Shown: in pieces, positions 34,688-44,415 of the stretch
Numbering within the stretch: position 1 is the stretch's first letter
Layout: each line of letters begins with the position of its first letter
Source of the DNA: Oceanobacillus manasiensis
Lineage (GTDB): Bacteria; Bacillota; Bacilli; Bacillales; Amphibacillaceae
Length of the DNA stretch: 64,000 nucleotides
Direction: 5' to 3'
Assembly (NCBI RefSeq): GCF_000724085.1
Contig: NZ_CCDL010000001.1
Coordinates: forward strand, 682,001 to 746,000
The notes under the pieces: model-generated
Told to the model about the DNA's origin: nothing
Seen by the model: the letters and a program-made list of their open reading frames with translations, nothing else
Databases searched by the model: none
Translations under genes and position numbers: made by a program

Positions 34688-35437
34688 TTACATATGATCA
34701 CGAAGACTGTTTGGTGGAATTTCTTTAAAATCTCCTTCAATAATCTCCGTATAATTCATTTGGTTACCTGGATAATCCCGCATTTTCCACCCATCCATAT
34801 CTTTGTTGCCGCCATAAAGCGGATCACTATATACGCCTTCTAATGTCATCGAGCGCATTAATAGAAAGAAGTTACTTGGGGAAATGGTGGTAATGTTTAC
34901 TTTTTCTTCGGCGAAATCTGTTAATACTTTATCTTGATCTTCCTCGGACAGTTCAGTAAATCCGCTATCATAATTTTGGTGGCTATAGTTCTGCAATTCT
35001 CTAATCCCAATTCTGTAAATCTCTCGGCGATTTAGTCTCCCTTGATAACCCTGTTCTTTTTCACCATGAAAGAATGGTGGCTGCATATAATCTCTGGCAT
35101 TAAAGCCATACGAGCCAGCCAATTGGTGATCAATGTAAAACGCCACTCCAAGCTCTCGTGCGCCTGGCCCGTTGTCATCCTGAGGGAAAATACGCTCTGT
35201 GGCAGCTTCAATCGTGCGAAACTCTGATTGGTTGAAGTACATTAATGCATGATTATAATTCTTCGTTTCTTTCTGTTGTTGTTCACTATTTTCGGCAGTG
35301 TCCGCATTCCAGGGAATGACACTACCAATTACTCCACCAACAGCAAGACCTCCAACTGCTATACCTGAATTACGTAGAAACCTTCTTCTGGAAAGGTTCT
35401 CCTTTTCAACTTGATCATTATTCTTTTCTTCTGACAT
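34688..35437 (-). CDS. Gluconate 2-dehydrogenase subunit 3-like protein with Tat signal
   Basis: The 249-residue small subunit begins with a twin-arginine signal (LSRRRFLRNSGIAVGG) and a hydrophobic segment. A DUF/Gluconate_2-dh3-type domain follows (FRTIEAATERIFPQDDNGPGA and ELGVAFYIDHQLAGSYG). It probably escorts the signal-less GMC subunit across the membrane. ATG 35437 has a strong ribosome binding site (GGGAGGT); the frame is open 18 codons further but without support. No cytochrome c subunit follows, unlike three-subunit proteobacterial enzymes. Confidence 0.88.
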   Translation of the reverse strand: MSEEKNNDQVEKENLSRRRFLRNSGIAVGGLAVGGVIGSVIPWNADTAENSEQQQKETKNYNHALMYFNQSEFRTIEAATERIFPQDDNGPGARELGVAFYIDHQLAGSYGFNARDYMQPPFFHGEKEQGYQGRLNRREIYRIGIRELQNYSHQNYDSGFTELSEEDQDKVLTDFAEEKVNITTISPSNFFLLMRSMTLEGVYSDPLYGGNKDMDGWKMRDYPGNQMNYTEIIEGDFKEIPPNSLRDHM

Positions 35438-35551
35438 TATTTTACCTCCCTGCATATTACTAGGCATTATTATGTCACCATAAATAACCATTCATGCATT
35501 TTTTTTAATTGGGTATACTATCCCGTGAATAAGGAATGGAGGGTTATAATA

Positions 35552-36208
35552 ATGAAAATGGTAAAAATAGGTTTGTTGCTTTTGATGATTACATGGGTTT
35601 TGACAGCTTGTACGGAAGAAAATAATGCAGAAGAAAGTACGGAACAACCGAATATGGAGGAAGTTAGCCATTCACATGAGAATTTAAATAATCCAGATAT
35701 CATCCCAGGCGTGTCACGTGACAAAAAAGAAACTACTAACAATAATGGCACTACTTATAGTGGAATGGGACAAAATCTATACAGCACAATTGGGACGTCT
35801 GGTGTGCATGAAGGTGGTGTATCTTCCTTTTTTGAATCAATTCTTGAAGGGGAAGGCGTTACGGGGGTTAAAGTCTTTGTGGTAGATGATTCGGTAATTC
35901 TAGCAAGAAACAATGCGGAAAACACAAGCCACGAATATGACACGATGCAGCGTGATCTATTAAGTAATACGGAAGGAATGTCAGGAAAGGGAGAGCCTGA
36001 TGGAGTGGATGGAGAAGATCAAAACTATGATAATTTAAATCAAGCGAAGAAAAAAATGGACGAGATGTTTAATGGGGACGTTAAGATCTTGACTGTAACC
36101 AATCCCGAAGCAGCAAATCTAATTGAAGGAATTAAAAAACATATACTGGATTCGTCTTATGAGGAAGCTTCTAGAGAGTTACTAGAACTACTAAACATGT
36201 CGGAATAA
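35552..36208 (+). CDS. Lipoprotein, YhcN/YlaJ-like spore family (tentative)
   Basis: The 218-residue protein starts with a lipoprotein signal peptide (lipobox LTAC) and a low-complexity Asn/Glu-rich region. A domain whose VTGVKVFVVDDSVILARN stretch recalls the YhcN/YlaJ sporulation lipoproteins follows. Their role at the spore surface or germination is known only loosely. The ATG follows GGAGGG; a start nine codons earlier is open but unsupported. It is divergent from the Tat dehydrogenase operon. Confidence 0.65.
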   Translation: MKMVKIGLLLLMITWVLTACTEENNAEESTEQPNMEEVSHSHENLNNPDIIPGVSRDKKETTNNNGTTYSGMGQNLYSTIGTSGVHEGGVSSFFESILEGEGVTGVKVFVVDDSVILARNNAENTSHEYDTMQRDLLSNTEGMSGKGEPDGVDGEDQNYDNLNQAKKKMDEMFNGDVKILTVTNPEAANLIEGIKKHILDSSYEEASRELLELLNMSE

Positions 36209-36270
36209 AGAAGTACAAATCGCTCGTTTTGACTTACAAGCGGGGTGTTACTATCTGCTCCTCTGTAAAT

Positions 36271-36306
36271 TAAAAATAACCCTCTGCCTAGTTTAGACAG
36301 AGGGTT
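36271..36306 (-). terminator. Terminator of the pst operon
   Basis: AACCCTCTG pairs with CAGAGGGTT; read on the minus strand it is followed by a T-rich tract (TATTTTTA). It lies about 45 bases past pstB. Confidence 0.75.
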
Positions 36307-36348
36307 AATTTATATCGTTCAAAGGGGGAGAACAGGATATTGAAAACT

Positions 36349-37167
36349 CTAGCCAAAGCGTCCGGAAATATAATCTTCCGTTCTGCTGTCGGCAGGTTTT
36401 GTGAAAATGTTATCTGTTTGGTCAAATTCGATTACTTCACCATTTAAAAAGAAAGCAGTTCGATCAGAAATACGTGCTGCTTGTTGCATATTATGTGTAA
36501 CAATGATGATAGAGTAATCTTTCTTTAGTTCCTGTACAAGTTCTTCTATTCGAAGTGTTGATTTTGGATCAAGAGCTGATGTAGGTTCATCCATTAAGAT
36601 GACATCAGGCTCGATTGCAAGACAGCGTGCTATACATAGGCGTTGTTGCTGTCCGCCTGATAATCCATAGGCATTTTCTTTTAAGCGGTCTTTTACTTCA
36701 TCCCAAATAGAGGCGCCACGAAGGCTTTTTTCTACAATTTCATCTAGAATTTTTTTGTTGCGTATTCCATGAATTTTAGGACCGTAAGCAACATTATCAT
36801 AAATGGATTTAGGAAATGGATTTGGTTTTTGGAATACCATTCCCACACGTGTGCGCAAATCTTCTACTCTAAACTTTTTGTCTAGAATGCTCATACCATT
36901 ATAAGTGATGGTGCCAGTAGTACGTACGGTTGGTACAAGCTCTACCATGCGATTAAGTGTTTTGATATAGGTTGATTTTCCACAGCCGGAAGGTCCTATA
37001 ATAGCTGTAACTTCTTTTTCATAAATCGATAAGTTTATATCCTTTAATGCGTGCGTGTCACCATACCAAAGATTCAAATCCTTCGTATCATAGACTACTT
37101 TTTTATCTAAAAAAGTCTCTTGAGCAATAGGTGTGAAAGATGGCTTACTTTCTGTTTTAAGACTCAT
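36349..37167 (-). CDS. pstB: Phosphate ABC transporter ATP-binding protein
   Basis: The 272-residue ATPase powers high-affinity phosphate import. Walker A is GPSGCGKST, the signature LSGGQQQRL, Walker [13 protein letters not shown] and the H-loop histidine lies in [13 protein letters not shown] 37167 has AAAGGAGGT upstream; the frame is open 11 codons further. It is last in pstS-pstC-pstA-pstB, a single copy, unlike the duplicated pstB genes of B. subtilis. Confidence 0.96.
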   Translation of the reverse strand: MSLKTESKPSFTPIAQETFLDKKVVYDTKDLNLWYGDTHALKDINLSIYEKEVTAIIGPSGCGKSTYIKTLNRMVELVPTVRTTGTITYNGMSILDKKFRVEDLRTRVGMVFQKPNPFPKSIYDNVAYGPKIHGIRNKKILDEIVEKSLRGASIWDEVKDRLKENAYGLSGGQQQRLCIARCLAIEPDVILMDEPTSALDPKSTLRIEELVQELKKDYSIIIVTHNMQQAARISDRTAFFLNGEVIEFDQTDNIFTKPADSRTEDYISGRFG

Positions 37168-37214
37168 TACATTACCTCCTTTATATTTACACCAGAACAA
37201 TATTTTAAAAATGA

Positions 37215-38099
37215 CTAGTATCTTCGCTGAAATTTATTGCGGATAATGACGGCAATCGAGTTGAGGATAAATAGCATGAGCAATAATACAATGATGGTTG
37301 CTGCAGCTAGGTATGCGTATTCTTCCACAAGTACCGAATCAATGGTCCAGTAATAAATTTGCATTGGCATTACAGTGAAGGAGTCAAAAATACCTTCTGG
37401 GAATGGTATTAACAATGCCGGAATTCCTATGACCGTTAAAGGAGCTGTTTCTCCGATTGCACGAGATAGTGCAAGAATTGCCCCCGTAAGGATCCCAGGA
37501 AGTGCAGCAGGCAACACAATATTCTTAACAGTTTGCCATTTCGTAGCACCCATTCCGAAAGAAGCCTCACTTAAATGTTGTGGTACAGCACGTATAGCTT
37601 CTTGTGCAGCTACAATGACAATAGGGAGTACAAGGAGTGACAAGGTCAATCCTCCTGCAAGGACTACATTTCCAAATTCCATGGCCCTAACAAAGACGGT
37701 TAGTCCAAGTAAGCCGTAAACGATAGACGGAACACCGGCTAAGTTTGCAATGTTTGTTTGGATAATAGCTTGCAATTTCCCTTTTGGTGCATATAACTCT
37801 AAATAAATGGCAGTGGCAACTCCAAGGACTAGTGTAACGGGGATAACAACAGCCATTAGCCACAGTGTTCCTAAAATAGCGCCCATGATACCGGCTCTGT
37901 CAGCGTTGGTTGAAAGTTTGCCTGTAATGAAATCCATGTCTATCCAAGCAAGACCTTGTGTTAATACACGAACAATCAAGATGACAAGTACTACGATTCC
38001 AAACATTGTAGCAAGAGCAAACAACGTTTTTAATATGTTGTTTTTAATGAGTCTACTACTCATTTTATTCTGTACTTGTTCCTGGTCTATATATTTCAT
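37215..38099 (-). CDS. pstA: Phosphate ABC transporter permease PstA
   Basis: The 294-residue membrane protein has six predicted helices and the ATPase-contact loop [24 protein letters not shown] with the conserved Glu-Ala-Gly-like pattern. [12 protein letters not shown] is a PstA/PstC hallmark. Its start is adjacent to the pstC stop (one base apart), indicating coupled translation. Confidence 0.94.
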   Translation of the reverse strand: MKYIDQEQVQNKMSSRLIKNNILKTLFALATMFGIVVLVILIVRVLTQGLAWIDMDFITGKLSTNADRAGIMGAILGTLWLMAVVIPVTLVLGVATAIYLELYAPKGKLQAIIQTNIANLAGVPSIVYGLLGLTVFVRAMEFGNVVLAGGLTLSLLVLPIVIVAAQEAIRAVPQHLSEASFGMGATKWQTVKNIVLPAALPGILTGAILALSRAIGETAPLTVIGIPALLIPFPEGIFDSFTVMPMQIYYWTIDSVLVEEYAYLAAATIIVLLLMLFILNSIAVIIRNKFQRRY

Positions 38100-39050
38100 T
38101 TAATATTCCTCCCTAAACTTACGAGAGATGTATCTTGCCAGTAAGTTCATGATTAGGGTGAAGACAAAGAGTGTCATGGCGACAGCGTAAAGGCTGTAGT
38201 ATATAGTCGATCCGGCAGGTGCTTCCCCACCAGACACTTCAACAATGTACGCAGTCATTGTCTGCATAGATTGTGTAACGTCAAAAGTAAAGTTCTTGGA
38301 GCTACCACTTGCAATGGTGACGATCATCGTTTCCCCAATTGCTCGAGAAATACCAAGAACGAAAGATGCAATAATTCCTGACAGTGCTGCGGGAATAACA
38401 ACACGGAAGGTAGTTTCCAACTTTGTTGCACCAAGTGCTAAAGCACCTTCGCGCATTGCATTAGGAACAGAGGTCATAGCATCTTCTGAAAGGGAAGCGA
38501 TCATTGGTATAATCATCACTCCCATCACAATTCCTGGGCTTAGAATATTGGTTGCTCCTAGTGAAGGGATAATATTTTCTAGCACAGGGGTAACAAAGGT
38601 GAAAGCAAAGAAACCATAGACGATAGTTGGTATTCCTGCCAACACTTCTAGTATAGGTTTTAGTATCCTTCTAACTTTATCTGTCGCATACTCACTTAAA
38701 TAAACAGCAGTCATGATGCCGATTGGGCCTGCTACGAGCATGGCGATTAAGGATGAAATAATGGTTCCATTTATTAACGGCAGCACCCCGAATTCAGGGT
38801 TTTGACTTAACGGTTTTAAAACGGTCCCAGTAAAAAAGTCTACTATCGATATTTCTTGAAAGAACGAAATAGTTTCAGATAAAAGGGTATATAAAATACC
38901 AATTGTGGTTAATATCGAGACTGCAGCAAAAAGAAAAAGAACTACAGGAATAGACCTCTCTGAAAAATTAGAGATACTTCGTTTTTGCTTCTTTTGGTCT
39001 ATTAAATCCCGGATAGAGCTTTCTTTATTTAGATTTCCATTAGGTGCCAT
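38100..39050 (-). CDS. pstC: Phosphate ABC transporter permease PstC
   Basis: The 316-residue membrane protein is the partner of PstA. It has a longer cytoplasmic N-terminus (about 35 residues), six helices, and the motifs GIPTIVYGFFAF and EDAMTSVPNAMREGALALGA (ATPase contact). It is separated from pstS by 139 bases containing a strong hairpin. Confidence 0.94.
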   Translation of the reverse strand: MAPNGNLNKESSIRDLIDQKKQKRSISNFSERSIPVVLFLFAAVSILTTIGILYTLLSETISFFQEISIVDFFTGTVLKPLSQNPEFGVLPLINGTIISSLIAMLVAGPIGIMTAVYLSEYATDKVRRILKPILEVLAGIPTIVYGFFAFTFVTPVLENIIPSLGATNILSPGIVMGVMIIPMIASLSEDAMTSVPNAMREGALALGATKLETTFRVVIPAALSGIIASFVLGISRAIGETMIVTIASGSSKNFTFDVTQSMQTMTAYIVEVSGGEAPAGSTIYYSLYAVAMTLFVFTLIMNLLARYISRKFREEY

Positions 39051-39123
39051 GGGAAGACGATCACCCTTTCACATTCCAGATACGTTATGGTGTTACTTTC
39101 TTTTTATAAAATTATTTAAAAGT

Positions 39124-39164
39124 CACAATAAGATGAGAGCCTGTTTAGCTCTCATCTTATTGTG
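39124..39164 (-). terminator. Partial terminator or stability hairpin between pstS and pstC
   Basis: A perfect 17-bp stem (CACAATAAGATGAGAGC with its reverse complement) and a seven-base loop are followed on the minus strand by a T-rich tract. It can cut most transcripts after pstS, giving more binding protein than permease. Confidence 0.8.
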
Positions 39165-39189
39165 GTTGTTTAATTTTTAATGAACATTT

Positions 39190-40218
39190 TTATTTTAGTG
39201 CTTCTAAGTCTTCAACTAGGCTTGTAGCTTCTTCCTCAGGAATAGGAGCAAAGCCAGTTTCGCCAGCAAATTCATTCACGTTATTCATTACATAAAGCGC
39301 GTAATCAAGAACTTGCGGCTTTTCTTTAGCATGATTTACATTTAAGTAAGTGAATACTGGACGAGTAAAGTCTGCATAGTCACCATCTTCAGCAATTGTG
39401 TCTAATGAAGGCTCTACAGGACCGTCACCGAAGTCAACACTTACTGCTTGAAGTTTATCTTCGTTACTTACATAGTAGCCAAATCCGAAGAAGCCGATAG
39501 CGTTTGGATCCTCTGATACTAATTGAACGAGTGTCGAGTATTCTTGTTGTAAGTTGATATCATCAACTAGATCTTTTTCTTCTAGAATAGATTCATACAT
39601 AAATTCATAAGTTCCATGGTTTTCGTTAGGACCTACAGGAACAATTTCTTCTTCAGGCCAATCAGGGTTAATATCGGACCAAGTTTCTACTCCGCCATCA
39701 GCAAGGAAGATGCTTTTGATTTCTTCTGGAGTCATTTCAGTAGCCCAGTCGTTATCAGGGTGGATAGCAATTGTTAAGCCATCTAATGCAACTTTAAGTT
39801 CTTTTACTTCAATGCCAAGCTCGTCTGCTTTTGCTTGTTCTTCATCTTTGATGAAGCGGGATGCATCATTAAAGTCTGTTCCATTTTCAGCAAGGAATTT
39901 TTCAAACCCAGCGCTTGTACCTGCACGGCTTACTTCAACAGATATGCCTTCTTGCTCAGTTGTCATATATTCTTCAGCAAGTCTTGACATTAGAGGGAAA
40001 ACCGTACCTGAACCGTCAATTACGACATTTCCTTCTAGCTCATCAGATTCACCAGATGCAGTTTCTTCTCCACCTTCTGCGTTTGTCTCTTCTGAAGATT
40101 CGTTTCCAGAATCAGTGTTTTCAGAATCGCCTTCTCCCTCTGCGTCTGATCCACAAGCTGCTACAAATACAGCCAGACCTGCGATAAGTAGAACCATTAA
40201 TAATCTTTTGAAATTCAT
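39190..40218 (-). CDS. pstS: Phosphate-binding lipoprotein
   Basis: The 342-residue lipoprotein binds phosphate outside the membrane. It has a signal peptide with lipobox FVAAC and a Ser/Glu-rich linker of about 45 residues, long and acidic as in halotolerant species. The PstS domain follows, with phosphate-site motifs IDGSGTVFPL, SRAGTSAGFEKF and PNENHGTYEF. Phased PhoP-box-like repeats lie upstream. Confidence 0.94.
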   Translation of the reverse strand: MNFKRLLMVLLIAGLAVFVAACGSDAEGEGDSENTDSGNESSEETNAEGGEETASGESDELEGNVVIDGSGTVFPLMSRLAEEYMTTEQEGISVEVSRAGTSAGFEKFLAENGTDFNDASRFIKDEEQAKADELGIEVKELKVALDGLTIAIHPDNDWATEMTPEEIKSIFLADGGVETWSDINPDWPEEEIVPVGPNENHGTYEFMYESILEEKDLVDDINLQQEYSTLVQLVSEDPNAIGFFGFGYYVSNEDKLQAVSVDFGDGPVEPSLDTIAEDGDYADFTRPVFTYLNVNHAKEKPQVLDYALYVMNNVNEFAGETGFAPIPEEEATSLVEDLEALK

Positions 40219-40296
40219 TCGAATTGTCCTCCCCTTTATGAGCTAATTTATATTTTTGAAAGATTTCCTCTCTCAACTGCTAGTATAGTAGTGGAA

Positions 40297-40335
40297 TGTT
40301 AAGTGAGTATGGTTATAATGTAAATGTTTTGTAAA
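40297..40335 (-). promoter_or_regulatory. Pho box: four phased PhoP-binding repeats
   Basis: Read on the minus strand: TTTACA, TTTACA, ACCATA and TTAACA, starting exactly every 11 bases (plus-strand positions 40330, 40319, 40308, 40297). This matches the TTHACA-N5 direct repeats bound by PhoP in bacilli. A TATACT -10-like box lies just downstream toward pstS. Confidence 0.8.
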
Positions 40336-40486
40336 TTAGGTAATTAGTCCTCGGTAGATTAAAATACTTATAGGATTATAAGGGAATCAAAAGAACAAAA
40401 TGAGGCACAGTGTGTATAATGGGGTTGCTACTAAAATCAATTACGAACGTGCTAGTTTGATAGCACATTGGATAGGGGAGTTAATA

Positions 40487-41347
40487 ATGAAACTAATTGC
40501 AACAGACATGGATGGAACATTATTAAATGAAGAAGGTAAGATTAGCTCGGAGAATGTCAGGGCAATTAGAAAGGCCTTAGATCTTGATATTAAAGTTGTG
40601 ATGGCAACAGGTAGGTCATACGAGGCAGCAAGTAAGCCTTTAAAGGAAGTCGGGTTAACAGCGCCGATGATTTGCCTAAATGGTGCCAATACATACTCGG
40701 AAAAGAAAGAACTGATAAGAAAAGCTCCATTAGATAGAACAACAGCAAGAGAGGTCCAACAGCATTGTGAACAAGAAGGAATTTATATTGAGCTATTTAC
40801 AAACGAAGGAGTCTATTCAACAAGCAGAGAGCAATTTATTCAAGTAATGATCGACATTTTAAAAACAGCAAACCCTGATATGTCCGAGGAAGAAATTCGC
40901 AAGGATGCGCAGCAACGGTTCCAAAGTGAGGAAGTTCATTTTATTGATAGTCATGCGTCACTGTTCATTCGGGAGGATATAGAGATAAATAAGATACTTG
41001 CCTTTTCACTTGATGATAAAAAGCTGAAAGACTTGTTTATAAAATTTAATTTAAACCCTGGTCTGGCAATTACTTCTTCAGGAGCAGTTAACCTTGAATT
41101 TAACCATCCGGATGCACAAAAAGGTATAGCTTTGGAAGAGTTAGCTAAAAATATGGAAATTGATATGAAGGATGTCATGACACTAGGTGATAACTTTAAT
41201 GATGTCAGCATGCTTACAATGGCTGGTCGTGGCGTAGCGATGGGAAATGCAGTAGAGGAAATTAAGGCATTATGTAAGTACACTACGAAAACGAATGAAG
41301 ATAACGGTGTGGCCCACGCTATTGAAGAAATGTTAAAAGAGATGTAA
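40487..41347 (+). CDS. HAD-superfamily phosphatase, Cof type
   Basis: The 286-residue enzyme has DMDGTLL (nucleophile Asp about 7), ATGRS and GDNFNDVSML motifs with a C2 cap, like the paralogue at 19937-20785. Typical substrates are sugar phosphates, FMN or pyridoxal phosphate; specificity is unknown. GGGGAG before ATG 40487 sets the start, though the frame is open 29 codons upstream. It is transcribed away from pstS. Confidence 0.9.
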   Translation: MKLIATDMDGTLLNEEGKISSENVRAIRKALDLDIKVVMATGRSYEAASKPLKEVGLTAPMICLNGANTYSEKKELIRKAPLDRTTAREVQQHCEQEGIYIELFTNEGVYSTSREQFIQVMIDILKTANPDMSEEEIRKDAQQRFQSEEVHFIDSHASLFIREDIEINKILAFSLDDKKLKDLFIKFNLNPGLAITSSGAVNLEFNHPDAQKGIALEELAKNMEIDMKDVMTLGDNFNDVSMLTMAGRGVAMGNAVEEIKALCKYTTKTNEDNGVAHAIEEMLKEM

Positions 41348-41384
41348 AGAAGATAAGTTTGAAGGAAAAGAGGTGTGGTGATCA

Positions 41385-42590
41385 GTGCAACCATCTTATG
41401 TAACGAGTAAAGAAGCTTTAAGAAGGTTTCTCCTTGAAACCCAGCATCTTTCTCCCGAATCCAATGAGGAAATGTCTGTTATGCAAATGATTCGAGACTT
41501 GGAATGTGTACAACTTGATCCTGTAGCATCTGTAGAAAGGAATCAACATCTCGTTCTCATGGCACGTATCCCTAATTACCAGCCAGAGATGCTTCAGCAA
41601 TTACTGGCTGAAGGAGAGCTTTTTGAATACTGGGCGAACGCAGCATGTGCGATACCTGTGGAAGATTTCCCTGTGTTTAAATCAACCCGTGGGCGTTTTC
41701 AAAAAATGGTTCAGCCTGAGCTTGATAAACTATCCCCTATTGTCAACCAAGTACTAGAAAGGTTTAAGTTAGAGGGAGAGCTACCTTCACGTGCCTTTCA
41801 ATCAGCGGAACGGGTTCATGGCGCCTGGGATACCATTCAACCAAAGACGAAAGTTACATCACGTGCCTTAAATTTATTACTTGATGCAGGAATAATTCGC
41901 GTCGTCAAAAGAGAAGGATCAGAAAGATTTTTCCATCTTACAGAGGAGAGTCTTCCGCAATCCTTATTGAACCAGGCAGATAAGATAGAGGTAGAAGAGG
42001 CAAAGCGTGCATTGCTAGCCAAATATATTCGTGCATATCGAGTAGTTGATCCACGTGACCCTCGATTTGGTTGGCAAAAGCTTAAAGCAAAAGAAAGAAA
42101 AGAGATCATGGAGAGAATGGTGACCAGCGGAGATGCTATTCGCCTTACAATAGAAGGAATAAAAACAACCTATTATATAATGGCCGAGGATTTGGACCGC
42201 CTTAAAAGATATGAAAGTATTCCGGGTAAGTTTTCCCTCGAACATGATAATGTACGTTTTTTGCCCCCTTTAGATAATTTACTCTGGCGTCGTGAACGAC
42301 TTGTGGACTTGTTTGATTTCACGTATAAATGGGAGATTTATACCCCAAGGGAGAAGCGGCAATATGGTTACTATGCTATGCCCATTCTGATTGGGGATCA
42401 GCTGGTAGGTAGAATGGATCCTGGTCTTGACCGTAGCTCGAATCAGTTACATATCCGACAACTCCGGCTGGAACCAACAATAAAAGTCACAAAGCAACTG
42501 TGCGGGAATATTTTCCAAGGACTCGAGAGGTTTGCTGCAGCCCACCATGCAAAAGGGATTACGTTGGATAAGGAAAAATGTGATATTTAG
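41385..42590 (+). CDS. Winged-helix protein, YcaQ/HTH_42 family
   Basis: The 401-residue protein belongs to the family of YcaQ, a DNA glycosylase that unhooks interstrand crosslinks, and AlkX-like relatives. Typical stretches are LRRFLLETQHL at the start, DLECVQLDPVASVERNQHLVL and FEYWANAACAIPVEDFP in the first third, and LPPLDNLLWRRERLVDLFDF plus YYAMPILIGDQLVGRMDP in the last third. A DNA-repair role is inferred from the family. The start is GTG with GAGGTGTGG upstream. Confidence 0.85.
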   Translation: MQPSYVTSKEALRRFLLETQHLSPESNEEMSVMQMIRDLECVQLDPVASVERNQHLVLMARIPNYQPEMLQQLLAEGELFEYWANAACAIPVEDFPVFKSTRGRFQKMVQPELDKLSPIVNQVLERFKLEGELPSRAFQSAERVHGAWDTIQPKTKVTSRALNLLLDAGIIRVVKREGSERFFHLTEESLPQSLLNQADKIEVEEAKRALLAKYIRAYRVVDPRDPRFGWQKLKAKERKEIMERMVTSGDAIRLTIEGIKTTYYIMAEDLDRLKRYESIPGKFSLEHDNVRFLPPLDNLLWRRERLVDLFDFTYKWEIYTPREKRQYGYYAMPILIGDQLVGRMDPGLDRSSNQLHIRQLRLEPTIKVTKQLCGNIFQGLERFAAAHHAKGITLDKEKCDI

Positions 42591-42678
42591 TGCGTTAAAA
42601 AGGTGGCTAAAGTCTTCTATTCAACACCCAGCACATATGGTAGACTGGTAGAAATAAAAAAAGGAGAAGGGGATAGAG

Positions 42679-44151
42679 ATGGCTGACCAAGAAGCATTAG
42701 ACAGGGCTACAGGAAGTACAAAAGTAAAGAGGTTAGAATTTCGATTGGGGGCATTTGGAGCAGCAGTACCGTTACTGTTTTTCGTAATATGGGCGATTGC
42801 GACAAGCGTACTTCAGCTTTCCTCAGAAATTGGTCTTGTTCTCGGTGCGGTAATAGGATTAACATTAGGATTATTATTATCAAAAAGTAAATGGGAAGAT
42901 TATGCACAAGGCATGTTTGATGGACTTGCCCAACCTATTGGTGTTATTGCCATGGTGGCATGGTTTTATGCAGGTATGTTCGCACAAGTTCTCCAGGTTG
43001 GAGGACTTGTGGAGGGGCTTGTCTGGATCGGAGCGGTTACCGGTGTAACGGGTGGCTTGTTCGTTGCATTAACCTTTTTGCTCGCAGCAACCTTTTCTAC
43101 GGCAGTTGGGACAGGCTATGGAACAACCGTAGCATTTTGTACACTTATGTTCCCTGCTGGTGTAGCTATGGAAGCAGATCCAGTTATGCTGTTTGCGGCA
43201 ATTCTTGCTGGGGCAGTATTTGGAGATAACTTAGCACCAGTATCGGATACGACGATTGTTTCTGCAACGACACAGGAGGCAGATGTTCCAGGGGTTGTTC
43301 GTAGCCGTTTCAAATATGCGATTGGTGCAGCGATTCCTACCGTAATATTGTTTGCTCTTTTTGGCGGAGGAGAGAGCGCAGTGGCAGATCAGGCTGCTAT
43401 TGGAGCAATGATGGATCAAACGAATCCAAGTGGACTATTCATGCTTATTCCGTTCGCACTTGTATTAATACTGGCCCTTTCTGGTCAACACTTGATTACA
43501 TCCTTAACATGGGGAATTATTCTAGCTATCCCGGTGATTTTACTATTAAAACTTGGAACGATACAAGATATTATCTGGTTCAATCCAGATTCTGATAGTA
43601 TTGTAGAAGGTGCTTTAATAGAAGGTATTTCCGGCTATGTAAACATGGCCATACTCATCCTACTCATTGTTGCAGCAGCCCACTTACTGAAGCTTGGAGG
43701 AACGATGAAGGTGATCACAAAAGGGTTGGTAAAATGGATTGGGAAATCTATTCGTAAAGCTGAGGTTTCCATGTGGGGAATTGTTGCGTTAATGAATAGT
43801 GCCATTACCATTAATACAGCTGCCGAAATAGCTGCAGCACCATTTGTTAAAGAACTTGGCGAAAAATATCGCATTCATAGATACCGCAGAGCAAATATGC
43901 TGGATGCTGTTACCTCAGCATTGGGATATATCTTCCCATGGGGAGCGCCTGTCTTATTAGGCTGGGGAACGATACGGACGATGAAGGAAACATATGAATG
44001 GTTACCAGTCGTTTCTCCAACAGAGGTTTTCCCGTTTGTCTTTCAGGGTTGGTTCCTTGTGATCGTTATGCTAGTCGCTGCTTTAACTGGTTGGGGACTG
44101 CGTTACGAAGGGAAAAATGGGGAAGAAGTAAAAGATAGACCATCTGAATAA
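42679..44151 (+). CDS. Na+/H+ antiporter, NhaC family
   Basis: The 490-residue membrane protein has about 12 helices. Characteristic stretches are FSTAVGTGYGTTVAFCTLMFP and GAVFGDNLAPVSDTTIVSATT (charged site in a helix break), with a second half of similar design. Family members exchange sodium for protons and may also move malate or lactate. The ribosome binding site is AAGGAGAAGG. It is consistent with a salt-tolerant host. Confidence 0.88.
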   Translation: MADQEALDRATGSTKVKRLEFRLGAFGAAVPLLFFVIWAIATSVLQLSSEIGLVLGAVIGLTLGLLLSKSKWEDYAQGMFDGLAQPIGVIAMVAWFYAGMFAQVLQVGGLVEGLVWIGAVTGVTGGLFVALTFLLAATFSTAVGTGYGTTVAFCTLMFPAGVAMEADPVMLFAAILAGAVFGDNLAPVSDTTIVSATTQEADVPGVVRSRFKYAIGAAIPTVILFALFGGGESAVADQAAIGAMMDQTNPSGLFMLIPFALVLILALSGQHLITSLTWGIILAIPVILLLKLGTIQDIIWFNPDSDSIVEGALIEGISGYVNMAILILLIVAAAHLLKLGGTMKVITKGLVKWIGKSIRKAEVSMWGIVALMNSAITINTAAEIAAAPFVKELGEKYRIHRYRRANMLDAVTSALGYIFPWGAPVLLGWGTIRTMKETYEWLPVVSPTEVFPFVFQGWFLVIVMLVAALTGWGLRYEGKNGEEVKDRPSE

Positions 44152-44154
44152 CTG

Positions 44155-44405
44155 TAAAAAGGGATGGCCTGAGACGAAAGTGTTTTAGTGAAAAGAAAAT
44201 CCGAACGATGATTTTTAATCATTTAGTTCGGATTTTCTGTTGCTTGAAGAAATGGCATTCTAATCAGCGTAGGAAAAATACGAAGACTCCAACGGGAAGA
44301 AAGGCCTAGGTGAGACCCCGAAGTGCGTAGCACTGGGGGCTCACCAGCCGCCCGTGGAAAGCGAAGTGTTTTTCCGGAGCGGTAACTAAAGATCCATTCA
44401 TGAAA
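44155..44405 (+). repeat. Dispersed intergenic repeat, copy C
   Basis: It starts like copies A and B (GGCCTGAGACGAAAG) and has the stem GAAAATCCGAAC with GTTCGGATTTTC (44195-44237). Compared with copy B, one C-G pair has become T-A on both arms. The core ends CGCCCGTGGAAAGCGAAGTG, as in copy B. The stem may terminate the nhaC-type transcript. Confidence 0.7.
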
Positions 44406-44415
44406 GGGTGATAGG

